A stretch of DNA of 64,000 nt from Bradyrhizobium sp. SSBR45G (GTDB lineage Bacteria; Pseudomonadota; Alphaproteobacteria; Rhizobiales; Xanthobacteraceae). A program made the translations under genes and the position numbers. The notes beneath the pieces are model-generated. The model was not told where the DNA came from, did not search any database, and saw nothing but the letters and a program-made list of their open reading frames with translations. This document shows positions 9,484 through 17,908 of this stretch, one piece after another. Location of the stretch: contig NZ_BSCT01000010.1 of assembly GCF_030159255.1 (NCBI RefSeq), positions 121,309 to 185,308 of the forward strand, in the 5' to 3' direction. Numbering within the stretch: position 1 is the first letter of the stretch; every line of letters begins with the position of its first letter.

Positions 9484-10290
9484 ATGCGCGTAATACAATG
9501 GGCCCTCGTGTTCCCACTGATGATCCCGCTTCTGTTGTCGCCTTGCCAGGTCGTGCTCGCGGCTAGCTGCAGTTCGAGAGCGACAGAGGACATCGTCATC
9601 GCGATCGACGTGGGACACATCGCGCGCCAGCCGCTGCAACAATGTCAACGAGGTAAAGTATGCAGCTGGGGAGAAACAAGCGCCCGCGGCGTGCCCGAAT
9701 ATGATTTTAATATCAAGCTTGCAACGCGAGTTAGCGATGAACTGATCAGCGAAGGTTTTCGTTCCACACGCCTCTTGATCCCTAGAGTGGGAACTACTCT
9801 CGCCCAAAGGGCGGATCTCGCTAACGCAATGAATGCCAATGTATTCATTTCTGTTCATCATGACGGCATCAACGACGATTATCTTAACAAGTGGACGTAC
9901 GGCGGCCAAACACTCTACTTCTTCGATCAATCGAATGGGTTCTCCCTTCACGTCGCGCCGAGCAATCCAAAATACCTCGAGAGCTTGGAGCTAGCGCGCT
10001 TAATCGCGGATCAATTGATTGAGAAAGGTTTGAACTTTAACCGGATTCATGAGGCCTGGAAGCCATGGGGAGCAAGGAAACCCTATGCGGATTCTACCCG
10101 GGGAATCTACAAGCGAGACGACTTGGCCTTGCTTCGCGCGCTAAAAATGCCGGCAGTGCTGCTGGAGGGCGGCGTAATCGTTAACCGAGACGAGGAGCTA
10201 CTGATTGCGACGCCTGCATACCAAGTAAATATCGCTTCTGCTGTCGCGAACGCCATCACGGAATTCTGTCGGCCTCGGAAAACTCTCTAG
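9484..10290 (+). CDS. Exported N-acetylmuramoyl-L-alanine amidase (Amidase_3 type)
   Basis: Predicted zinc amidase that cleaves the bond between muramic acid and the stem peptide of peptidoglycan. Start ATG at 9484 is chosen because GGAGG lies six bases before it and it opens a signal peptide of about 27 residues (MRVIQWALVFPLMIPLLLSP, ending near AASC). The zinc and catalytic positions typical of the AmiC fold are visible: DVGH near residue 43, the glutamate in VPEYDFN, SVHHD near residue 121 and the catalytic glutamate in LLEGGVIVNRDEE. At 268 residues it is a catalytic domain only. It stands alone among transposon debris. A role in crossing the cell wall during transfer, or in lysis, is possible but unproven. 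Confidence 0.85.
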   Translation: MRVIQWALVFPLMIPLLLSPCQVVLAASCSSRATEDIVIAIDVGHIARQPLQQCQRGKVCSWGETSARGVPEYDFNIKLATRVSDELISEGFRSTRLLIPRVGTTLAQRADLANAMNANVFISVHHDGINDDYLNKWTYGGQTLYFFDQSNGFSLHVAPSNPKYLESLELARLIADQLIEKGLNFNRIHEAWKPWGARKPYADSTRGIYKRDDLALLRALKMPAVLLEGGVIVNRDEELLIATPAYQVNIASAVANAITEFCRPRKTL

Positions 10291-10584
10291 GCACACGGTA
10301 GTTCGCGTCGCCTCCAACGCGCTTAACATCCGATCTGGCGGTCACGCAGCCCAATTCTCAGCGCCACCCTTGTATGGAAATCATGGCTGCGGCGGCCAGC
10401 GGTCTCTAACCCATCATTTACAAGCCAAGAGGCGTGTAACCGACGCGACCTTCAGCGAAGCCGACCACGCGCGGTCATTTTGTGCCAGCCGAAAGGACGC
10501 TGTGACGTAAGCTCCAGGTGACGGCCGGCTTACTCCGGAGGTGCCGCTTGGAGAAGCCATAGGACTAGTCCTGGAGCTGGTCCG

Positions 10585-10840
10585 ATGACGAAGGCGGAAG
10601 TGGAAGTGATCACGTCGGAGCGCCGCCGGCGGTATTGGCCGCAGGCGGCCGAGGAGCCGATTGTGGCTGCGACGCTTCAGCCCGGAGCGACGATCCTCGG
10701 GGGCGCACGGGCGTTCGGTGTGCATGCCTGCCAGGTGTTTCGCCGGCGACAACAGCTGTGCAGCCAGGAGGCAATTCGGTTCGGCTTTCCGGCGGTGAAA
10801 GATCGCTGCCCATCCGCACGCAGCCGCTAATTTTGCGCAT
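10585..10840 (+). pseudogene. IS66-family tnpA remnant
   Basis: Encodes MTKAEVEVITSERRRRYW followed by degraded text still recognisable as the IS66 accessory protein (VAATLQPGATILGGARAFGVHACQVFRRR). The family version has an arginine- and tryptophan-rich helix here. The frame then drifts into stops. It precedes tnpB and tnpC fragments in the usual IS66 order. Confidence 0.65.
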
Positions 10841-10947
10841 GGGCTGATCGAGATCGAATGCGGGTCCGGGACACGGATCCGGATCAACGGCGCGGCTTAT
10901 GGCGCGATGGGACCGCGGTGATTGCGGCGCTCCAGGCGGGTTCGCGA

Positions 10948-11100
10948 TGACGATCCCGATCCCCTCCGGCACCCAGGTCTGGCTTGCGCCGGCATACCGA
11001 CATGCGCAGGGGCTTCGACGGCCTTGCCCTGCTGGTCCAGGAGACATTGAAGCGCGATCCGCATGGCGACCATGCGCGGCGCAGTTTCTTCGAGTCGCGG
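10948..11100 (+). pseudogene. IS66-family tnpB remnant
   Basis: Starts MTIPIPSGTQVWLAPAYR. After a frame change it reads HTDMRRGFDGLALLVQETLK, the conserved N-terminal part of the IS66 Orf2 (TnpB) protein. The second two thirds of the family are absent. It overlaps nothing intact. Confidence 0.6.
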
Positions 11101-11104
11101 GATT

Positions 11105-11615
11105 AAGAAAGGCGCCGATCGCGATCGAAGCGATCGCCAAGATCGATGGGTCGTTCGCGTTCGAGCGCGAGATCAATGGCCAGCGGCACACGAGCGCGCC
11201 GCTATACGCAACCAACGCAGCACCCGCTGGTCGGCGCGGCCCACGCCTTCCTGCACGAGCGCCGCGCCAAGTTCTCCGAAGAGCGAGACCGCCGATCGAC
11301 TACAACCTCAAACGCTGGGAGGCGTTCACGCGCTACTTGACGACGGAACGCTGTGCATGTCCAACAACGCAGCCGGCGCGAGCTGCGCCCCGCGGCTGTC
11401 GGCCGCAAGAACTGGACCTTCGTCGGCTCCGACGACGGCGGCCGCTGCGCTGCTGCGATCTACTCCCTGATCCAGACCGCGAAGCTCAATAATGTCGATC
11501 TCAAGCGTGGCTGGCCGACGTGCTCGCCAGACGGCCGGATATCCGGCCAGCAAAGGTCACCGACCTGCTGCCCTGCAACTGGAAGATCGCCGAAGCGTCG
11601 GCTGGCGCCTGATCA
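11105..11615 (+). pseudogene. IS66-family tnpC (transposase) C-terminal remnant
   Basis: Several frames together give the last third of an IS66 DDE transposase: AIEAIAKIDGSFAFER, then YNLKRWEAFTRYL, DDGTLCMSNNAA, GRKNWTFVGSDDGG and TAKLNNVD, then an end piece KVTDLLPCNWK before a stop. At least three frameshifts separate these pieces and the catalytic core is incomplete, so it is inactive. Confidence 0.65.
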
Positions 11616-12236
11616 AACGGGTCAAGCCTCAAACCCGCGCCGCCGCTCAATTGGCGGTCTTCACCGGATGCGTACGCCGTGACCTCTCGTCGACCACGTC
11701 GGACTACCATCGGCCGGCTCGCACCATTGGAAGTTCTCCCATCGGTAGCAGGGCGCACTTCGGGTGGCAGCACGGTCACGTATGGCATCTTACCCAGCAA
11801 GAGCACGTCCCCCCCCCCGAGTTGATCCAACTTCTCTACCTTAGGTCCTGCACCCGCTCAAAACGTCGGCGCTGCCCCGCAGTCCAATCTACCTGGGTAC
11901 TCAGCACAACTCCCCCGATCCGCTACGCGAAATCGACAGCCGCGCTGAAGAACGCGCCGACGGGATCAATCGCAACGCTGCTTTTCGACTTATGCGCCAC
12001 GCGCGAGGCGGAGTCGCAGCCGGCCGGCTGTCGTCGAAACCAAAGGACAGTGACGTTACGCTTTCATTTCTCAGCAGAGAGCCACCTTACAGATCATGGC
12101 GGCTCGTCGAGAAGGCGCCGCCCTCAGGGCGCCTCAAGACACTCCTTGCTTCGGCCAAAGAGGCTCATTTTGGGTTGCAGCCCTGATTTAACATGATCTA
12201 TCGTTGCGTGAACGGCGACGGAATTGAGGAGACGTC

Positions 12237-14006
12237 ATGCCTAGGAAGCGTGGAGCCGTGGTCATAGGGGTCAATAAGACAGGCGCTCTACCGGTCCTTA
12301 AGGCGTCTGCAAGCGGCGCGGAAGCTTTTGGCAAGTGGTTGGCCACTGAGGGATTCGAGGTGGTCATCATAACCGACCAGACTGAACCCGTAGTGCCTCG
12401 TCAAATCGCAGAAGCGATCCAGGGATTTATCGGAACCGGCACTTTCGAGCAACTCGTCATCTATTTCTCAGGCCACGGATACTGGAAAAACGATTCTGAG
12501 ATTTGGCTCCTTAGCGGCGCACCAGCCGACGCCAACGCTGCGATCAGTTGGGCGGAAACGGCCGAGTTCGCAAAAGATTGTGGGATACCAAGCGTCGTGA
12601 TCATCTCAGACGCCTGTCGCACGATTCCGGACACGCCTCGAGCTCTCAAGGTGCGAGGCACTATCGTCTTCCCAAATGAAGATATCCAGCGGAAGCGCGC
12701 AAAGGTCGATAAGTTCATGGCAGCAGCGCAAGGTGCTTCTGCTTTCGAAGCCCCGATCGGCAAAGAAGGTCTTATAACGAACGTGTTCACGCACTGCTTC
12801 CTGCAGGCGTTTGAGAGACCAGACGCCGACATGATTCGTGAAATCGTAGAAGATGGCCGTTCTATTAGCATAATCCCGAACCGCAACCTCGGTAAGTACC
12901 TTGAGCGTGAGGTGCCATCGCTCCTGGCTAACATAGATGTCCGTTTGAGCCAGTTACCGGATGCGGAAGTTCTTTCTGACGACACGGTCTATATCGGCAC
13001 TGCAAAAGCGAAGCCGGCACCCGCGGATTGGAGTGGCGACATCGCCGATGTCGCTCCCGCTACGCAGGTTCTTCACGTGCGGGAGGTCGCGTCCCTTGCT
13101 CTAAGTCACGCGCTAGGGATGCGAGGGACCGAAATGATCGAGGATGCACGACCATTCTCGACTGCTGCGGCCAAGCCGTTCAAGCATGTCCTCGCAACGC
13201 TCGGAGCGCTCTCACCTAGCATCCATCCCTCCGTGACCACATCCGGATTCGTAATCATAGGTGCAGCAATCTCTGACGCCATAGTTGCAACCGGCGAGCG
13301 GCCCAAACTCAGCTCGTTGGGAGATGTAAGGGGTCCAAACGCGATTTCAATTGGCACACCACGGACCGGCGGCTGCACTGTTGTGATTAGGTTCACAAAC
13401 GGCTACGGCACAGCATTGGCGGCATTGAACGGATATGTCGGTCACGTAATCGTGGACGGCAGAAAAGTTGTAAACGTCAGTTATATCCCGGCCCAAAATA
13501 GCCCTCGCTGGGTCGACTATAGCCATCGACGGCAGAGATTGGATCGGTTGAGGGCTGTGGTCGCTGCTGCTGCGCAGTTTGGCGTGTTTCGCCTGAACGA
13601 GACACCACATGCTAGCGAACTTGCCGAGCGAATTCGCGTTGGGGAGGGGCTCGATCCAACCGCAGCTTTGTATGCGGCATACGCCTATTCTGAAGCCGAT
13701 CGCCGCGACGATATCTCTTTTGTTCTCGACTGTATGACCGGCGACTTGCGAAGCAAGTTGTTCGATGTCGCGATGCTGGCGAGACGAATTGCCGAACAGG
13801 ATCCTGGCAACTCGGCGATCGTGCCATTCTGTCCAATGCTGACGCAAGGCTGGAACTTCTTGCGCGCGCGACGCATCGTACTCCCTGAAGTTCTCGATCA
13901 TGCCCAAGATGAACTCGAACCCGCGCTATGGACTACATTCACTCCGTCTCGAACGCAGGCGATTATTGACGCGATCCAGCACGGCAGACTTGGAGAACTT
14001 CAATGA
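12237..14006 (+). CDS. Caspase-like (peptidase C14) protein
   Basis: A 589-residue cytoplasmic protein. Residues 5-190 form a caspase/metacaspase-like domain with the catalytic dyad visible as His80 (IYFSGHGYW) and Cys127 (VIISDACR). Residues 200-589 are not recognised and may hold a sensor or regulatory region. A GAGGAG sits seven bases before the ATG. Its stop overlaps the start of the hydrolase gene by four bases (ATGA), so the two proteins are made together. Prokaryotic caspase-like proteases often act in abortive-infection systems. Here a defence or cell-death role is inferred from the hydrolase partner, the STAND protein downstream and the mobile-element location. Confidence 0.85.
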   Translation: MPRKRGAVVIGVNKTGALPVLKASASGAEAFGKWLATEGFEVVIITDQTEPVVPRQIAEAIQGFIGTGTFEQLVIYFSGHGYWKNDSEIWLLSGAPADANAAISWAETAEFAKDCGIPSVVIISDACRTIPDTPRALKVRGTIVFPNEDIQRKRAKVDKFMAAAQGASAFEAPIGKEGLITNVFTHCFLQAFERPDADMIREIVEDGRSISIIPNRNLGKYLEREVPSLLANIDVRLSQLPDAEVLSDDTVYIGTAKAKPAPADWSGDIADVAPATQVLHVREVASLALSHALGMRGTEMIEDARPFSTAAAKPFKHVLATLGALSPSIHPSVTTSGFVIIGAAISDAIVATGERPKLSSLGDVRGPNAISIGTPRTGGCTVVIRFTNGYGTALAALNGYVGHVIVDGRKVVNVSYIPAQNSPRWVDYSHRRQRLDRLRAVVAAAAQFGVFRLNETPHASELAERIRVGEGLDPTAALYAAYAYSEADRRDDISFVLDCMTGDLRSKLFDVAMLARRIAEQDPGNSAIVPFCPMLTQGWNFLRARRIVLPEVLDHAQDELEPALWTTFTPSRTQAIIDAIQHGRLGELQ

Positions 14007-14869
14007 GAGTTCTGTTTGTGCACGGCCGCAGCCAAGAACATAACAATCCTGAAACGCTGAAAGCGAAATGGCTTGAGGCGCTGAACAACGGACTTAATAA
14101 GGCCGGATTGGCGTTGCCCGCTGGCGTCGTGTTCGATTTTCCTTTCTATGGGGATCGCCTCGACCACTTCGTTCGTCAGTTTGAGTTGCCGGCCGACCCG
14201 GCTATTGCTCCCAAAGGGAGTCCGGCATTCGACGAGTACGCCGAGTTTCGACGGCAAATCGCTAATGAAATGCGGCTCCGCGTCGGAATTAGCGATGCAG
14301 AGGTGCAAGCCCAGCTAGGATCAGCGCCGGCGGAAAAAGGGCTGCAAAACTGGAAATGGGTGCAAGCCATCGTTCGTCTTATCGATCGTCGCATAACGAC
14401 GATATCGCAAGGCACAATTGAGGTCTTCATGCGCGACGTTTTTCTATACACGCAGCGCGATTCGGTCCGAAACGCGATCGATAGTATCGTAGCGGATCTA
14501 CTTGCCCAAGAAACGTCGGTTGTCGTGGGACATTCCCTTGGGAGCGTTGTCGCTTACAACGTTCTTAAGGCGCGGTTCACTCCGCTTCCGGCTTACGTGA
14601 CAGTAGGCTCCCCCCTTGCGATTCGAGCGATCCGAAAATCAGTGACACCTATCTCAAACCCGTTCGGCATCAATGGATGGTACAACGCTTACGATCCTCG
14701 TGACATCGTTTCTTTGTATCCGCTTGACACCAACAATTTCGACGTAGACCCATCGATTATCAATATTGGCACCGTCAACAACTACACCGACAATAGGCAC
14801 GGGATCACAGGATATCTTGACGATGCAAATGTAGCGAAAGCTATCTGGCTTGGGCTGCACCGAGTGTGA
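14003..14869 (+). CDS. Alpha/beta-hydrolase (lipase-like), coupled to the caspase gene
   Basis: A 288-residue protein beginning MRVLFVHGRS, typical of alpha/beta hydrolases in which HG forms the oxyanion region. The nucleophile elbow GHSLG puts Ser178 in place. Asp231 or Asp234 (YDPRD) and His266 (DNRHG) complete a plausible triad. No signal peptide or membrane helix is seen, so it should act in the cytoplasm on lipid or ester substrates that cannot be named. It is translationally coupled to the caspase gene. That suggests the protease activates or regulates it, or that both are effectors of one response (inference). Confidence 0.82.
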   Translation: MRVLFVHGRSQEHNNPETLKAKWLEALNNGLNKAGLALPAGVVFDFPFYGDRLDHFVRQFELPADPAIAPKGSPAFDEYAEFRRQIANEMRLRVGISDAEVQAQLGSAPAEKGLQNWKWVQAIVRLIDRRITTISQGTIEVFMRDVFLYTQRDSVRNAIDSIVADLLAQETSVVVGHSLGSVVAYNVLKARFTPLPAYVTVGSPLAIRAIRKSVTPISNPFGINGWYNAYDPRDIVSLYPLDTNNFDVDPSIINIGTVNNYTDNRHGITGYLDDANVAKAIWLGLHRV

Positions 14870-15008
14870 GGCGGCGGCTGTTCTCGCGCAACTAGCGTTC
14901 CCTTCTGAACCAGCGTCAAAGTGAGACATCCGAGAACGCCTCCTTAGCCTGCACGAAGGCAATGGAAGCATACTTTAGCCTGCCGATAGGCACGGACCTT
15001 AAATCATA

Positions 15009-17906
15009 GTGTGGACTTGTGCCATGAGACCGGAGATAAAGCGAGCAATCGCACGGATAACGAGCATTAGGGACGATCGCAATACAGTCCTCGGAACGGG
15101 TTTTTTAGTAACCGAGCGGCACCTTTTGACCGCCTTTCATGTTGTGGGAGATCGGATCCAGTCTTCGCTGAGTGACGCTCCATTTTTCTACTCGGCCTTG
15201 CGGGTAACATTTCCGGACGCTGGATTGTGCGATCTTGCAGCTAAAGTAACAGAGGGATGCTTTGACGTTATAGGCGACTGGGCTTTGTTGGAACTTGACA
15301 ATCCGACAGCAGGCATTTTTCCACTGACGCTCGGCGAACTCTCTCCCAACTCCAATGACGACAGTGCCTCTCGAGCATTTGAAAGTTGGGGCTTCCCCGC
15401 AATTGCCGAGATGGCTGGTGGGGCTCTCTTCATTGACGGCCGCGTTCAAGGCGCACTGTCACAAGGTCCAGAGATCGACGTCTATCAGCTTTACAGCGAC
15501 AATGTCGCAGCCGGTCAGAGCGCTCGACTAGACGGCTTCTCTGGCGCTCCATGCCTTGTTGATGGCGTCGCAGTCGGCATTATCCGATCAAACTTAGTTT
15601 CACCTCTCAATAGAGATTCCGTTGCAGCTGGCGTACTGTTCGCTTGTCCCATCAACAACGACGTACTCCAAACACGCTGCGCACGATATCTGCCAGCAAT
15701 AGATCCAATTCTCGGATTGCCGGGACTTCCTCATCAAGCACTGCCAGCAGAGCCGTTCCGGTACCTTCGATGGTACGGCGCCGAGCATGCGGAAGTCTTC
15801 TTTGGTAGAAGCCGTAGATTGCGGGAACTATATGAGCAGGTGGTTGACAACGAGGGGCCCGGCGTCATTCTGGTGTATGGAGCTTCAGGGGTCGGGAAAT
15901 CGTCATTACTCGAGGCTGGGTTGCTTCCTCGCCTACGGTGGAGCTACGAAGCGCGGGCGCATCGCAGGGAGGCGGGCAAGACTCTTCTGGAGCTTTTCGA
16001 AGACCGCCTTAAAGAAGCTCTTGCGGCCACCGACACCAGCAATAAGCCTGTTGTCCTAGTAATCGACCAGATAGAGGAAGCATTCACTAGCCGGTCGTTC
16101 GGTAACGCCGAACTTAGCCAGTTGGCACACCGCCTCAAGCGACTTAAACACGAGCGACGCGATACTAGAATTCTGATCGGATTTCGAAGCGAATGGCTGG
16201 CCGAAGTTCGTGCCCGCTTGCGCGAGGCGGAGGTGGTCTTTACCGAGTTCTTTCTTGAGAGATTAACGCAGGATGAAATCGAGGAAGTGGTCCGCGGTAT
16301 AGTCAGCACCCGGCGGCTCCGTAGTTGGTATAATGTTGGCGTCGATGACGACCTTCCGGCGCGCATAGGCATGGATCTGTTAAGCGACCCCAAGTCGCCC
16401 ATAACACCCATGCTAAGCATCATTCTTACGCGGCTCTGGCAAGAGGCCAAGAAGGACCGAGCCGGCAACCAGTGCCTTAGTCTGACGCACTATGACGTCC
16501 GCATGCGTGGAAAATTGGACCTCGATCAATTTCTTGAAGAACAAATAAACGTTCTAGCGGAGATCTATCCGCAACATGTCAACTCGGGACTAGTCGAGGA
16601 TATCCTCTACCGGCATACCACGGACTATGGCACAGCGCTTGAGCTGTCCAGGTCGGAGACGTTTAAGCTATATGCCCATCTTGCTGATCAAAAACACGAT
16701 ATCGAAGGATTGATCGACGAGCTCCTGCGAAATGCTCTGCTCTACACGGTAGCTACCGCCGATGACGAAAGGTCCACGAGGCTCGCTCACGACACTCTTG
16801 CTTCTCCTGTGCGTCGTCGCTTTGACCGGTCGGAAAGGCTTGGTCAAAGAGCCATCCGTCGTCTATCCGACCGCGCCAAGGAATGGGACCCAAGGGATCC
16901 GTCAGCCGGCCTTCTTGACGTTGCTTCCTTAGAACTGGTGCGAAAGGGCCTGGTCGGCTCTCGGGCACCGACCGGCAAGGAGGTCACTTATCTGAATGCA
17001 TCCAAGGAAGCGGACGAATCCTCTAGACGTCAATCCCGGCGCATCCGCTTGGCTTCTGCTGTCGCTTTTTGTATAGCAGTCATTACCGCGGTGATCTGGT
17101 GGCAGCACCGTTGGCTTCATTTGATGGCCTACCAACTCACTCAAGTTCATACTGCTGCGGTTGGCTCGCTGTCTGTAGGGAGTACTTTCAAAGAATGCTC
17201 GCACTGCCCCGAAATGGTCGTTTTACCAACCGGCCGCATCATCATCGGCTCGCCAACCGCGGCGGTAAAAGAGATGGCCAGGGAGCAGCCTGCCAAGATG
17301 TTAGAGTTTGAGACGCCAATTGCCGTGTCCAAGCATGAGATAACGAACGACGAATGGGACCAGTGTGTTAGGTTTTCATTTTGTTCGCAGAGAGCGGATC
17401 CAGCAACTAACGGAAATACGCCGATTACGAACGTCAGCTGGGCCGATGCACGTGACTATGCATCTTGGCTGAAGCAGGTGACTGCCGAGGACTATCGGCT
17501 GTTAAGCGAGGCCGAGTGGGAGTACGCAGCCAGAGGCGGAAAATCGACCTACTTTTCCTTTGGAAACGACGACAAGGAGCTCGATCTATACGCATGGTAC
17601 GGTGGGGGTCTCGCACTCACGGAACCACAAGAGGTTGGAAAAAAGCGCCCAAACGATTTTGGGTTATTCGACATGCACGGGAACGTGTCCGAGTGGGTTG
17701 CGGACTGTTTCAGAGACAATTACGGAGACGGGCCAAAGAAGGAGCCATGGAATGAAACAGCTTGTATACGGCACGTTATAAGGGGCGGCTCATACCTTGA
17801 CAAGCCAAGGGGACTGCGCTCATCAGCCCGCGACTGGTCCAGCTCTGGCAGCAGCACCATTGGGATACGAGTTGGACGGTCGATTAGACCAAGCGACTCA
17901 AGATGA
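15009..17906 (+). CDS. Trypsin-like protease / STAND ATPase / membrane helix / FGE-like fusion protein
   Basis: 965 residues from a GTG start; an ATG at 15024 is an equally good start. Residues 10-230 are trypsin-like with His44 (TAFHVV), Asp90 (GDWALLEL) and Ser178 (GFSGAP). Residues 250-620 are a STAND-type NTPase: a conserved lead-in (FFGRSRRL), P-loop GASGVGKSS at 291-299 and Walker B VVLVIDQIEE at 348-357. One membrane helix lies near residues 681-700. Residues 730-960 form a formylglycine-generating-enzyme-like fold (ITNDEWDQC, YRLLSEAEWEYAARGG, GLFDMHGNVSEWV, VIRGGSY). The catalytic cysteines of true FGE are not at the expected places (RSSAR, GIRVG), so this part probably binds ligand. 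Same strand as the caspase pair, 139 bases downstream. Likely a sensor-protease of a defence system (inference). Confidence 0.85.
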   Translation: MWTCAMRPEIKRAIARITSIRDDRNTVLGTGFLVTERHLLTAFHVVGDRIQSSLSDAPFFYSALRVTFPDAGLCDLAAKVTEGCFDVIGDWALLELDNPTAGIFPLTLGELSPNSNDDSASRAFESWGFPAIAEMAGGALFIDGRVQGALSQGPEIDVYQLYSDNVAAGQSARLDGFSGAPCLVDGVAVGIIRSNLVSPLNRDSVAAGVLFACPINNDVLQTRCARYLPAIDPILGLPGLPHQALPAEPFRYLRWYGAEHAEVFFGRSRRLRELYEQVVDNEGPGVILVYGASGVGKSSLLEAGLLPRLRWSYEARAHRREAGKTLLELFEDRLKEALAATDTSNKPVVLVIDQIEEAFTSRSFGNAELSQLAHRLKRLKHERRDTRILIGFRSEWLAEVRARLREAEVVFTEFFLERLTQDEIEEVVRGIVSTRRLRSWYNVGVDDDLPARIGMDLLSDPKSPITPMLSIILTRLWQEAKKDRAGNQCLSLTHYDVRMRGKLDLDQFLEEQINVLAEIYPQHVNSGLVEDILYRHTTDYGTALELSRSETFKLYAHLADQKHDIEGLIDELLRNALLYTVATADDERSTRLAHDTLASPVRRRFDRSERLGQRAIRRLSDRAKEWDPRDPSAGLLDVASLELVRKGLVGSRAPTGKEVTYLNASKEADESSRRQSRRIRLASAVAFCIAVITAVIWWQHRWLHLMAYQLTQVHTAAVGSLSVGSTFKECSHCPEMVVLPTGRIIIGSPTAAVKEMAREQPAKMLEFETPIAVSKHEITNDEWDQCVRFSFCSQRADPATNGNTPITNVSWADARDYASWLKQVTAEDYRLLSEAEWEYAARGGKSTYFSFGNDDKELDLYAWYGGGLALTEPQEVGKKRPNDFGLFDMHGNVSEWVADCFRDNYGDGPKKEPWNETACIRHVIRGGSYLDKPRGLRSSARDWSSSGSSTIGIRVGRSIRPSDSR

Positions 17907-17908
17907 GT

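Larger units (their letters stand above)
10291..12236. other. Gene-poor stretch dominated by a decayed IS66 copy
   Basis: No intact gene. From 10585 to about 11610 the stretch holds broken tnpA, tnpB and tnpC pieces of an IS66-family element, listed separately. From 11620 to 12236 I see no supported feature apart from the promoter region expected before the caspase gene. Confidence 0.55.

Noticed and set aside
11620..12190. Frames downstream of the first IS66 relic
   Set aside because: No start signals, no domain, and at least three mutually overlapping frames; probably transposon-end debris.
15009..17906. Diversity-generating retroelement target because of the C-terminal FGE/lectin-like fold
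   Set aside because: No reverse transcriptase gene or template repeat is seen anywhere near, so variability by that mechanism is not supported here.
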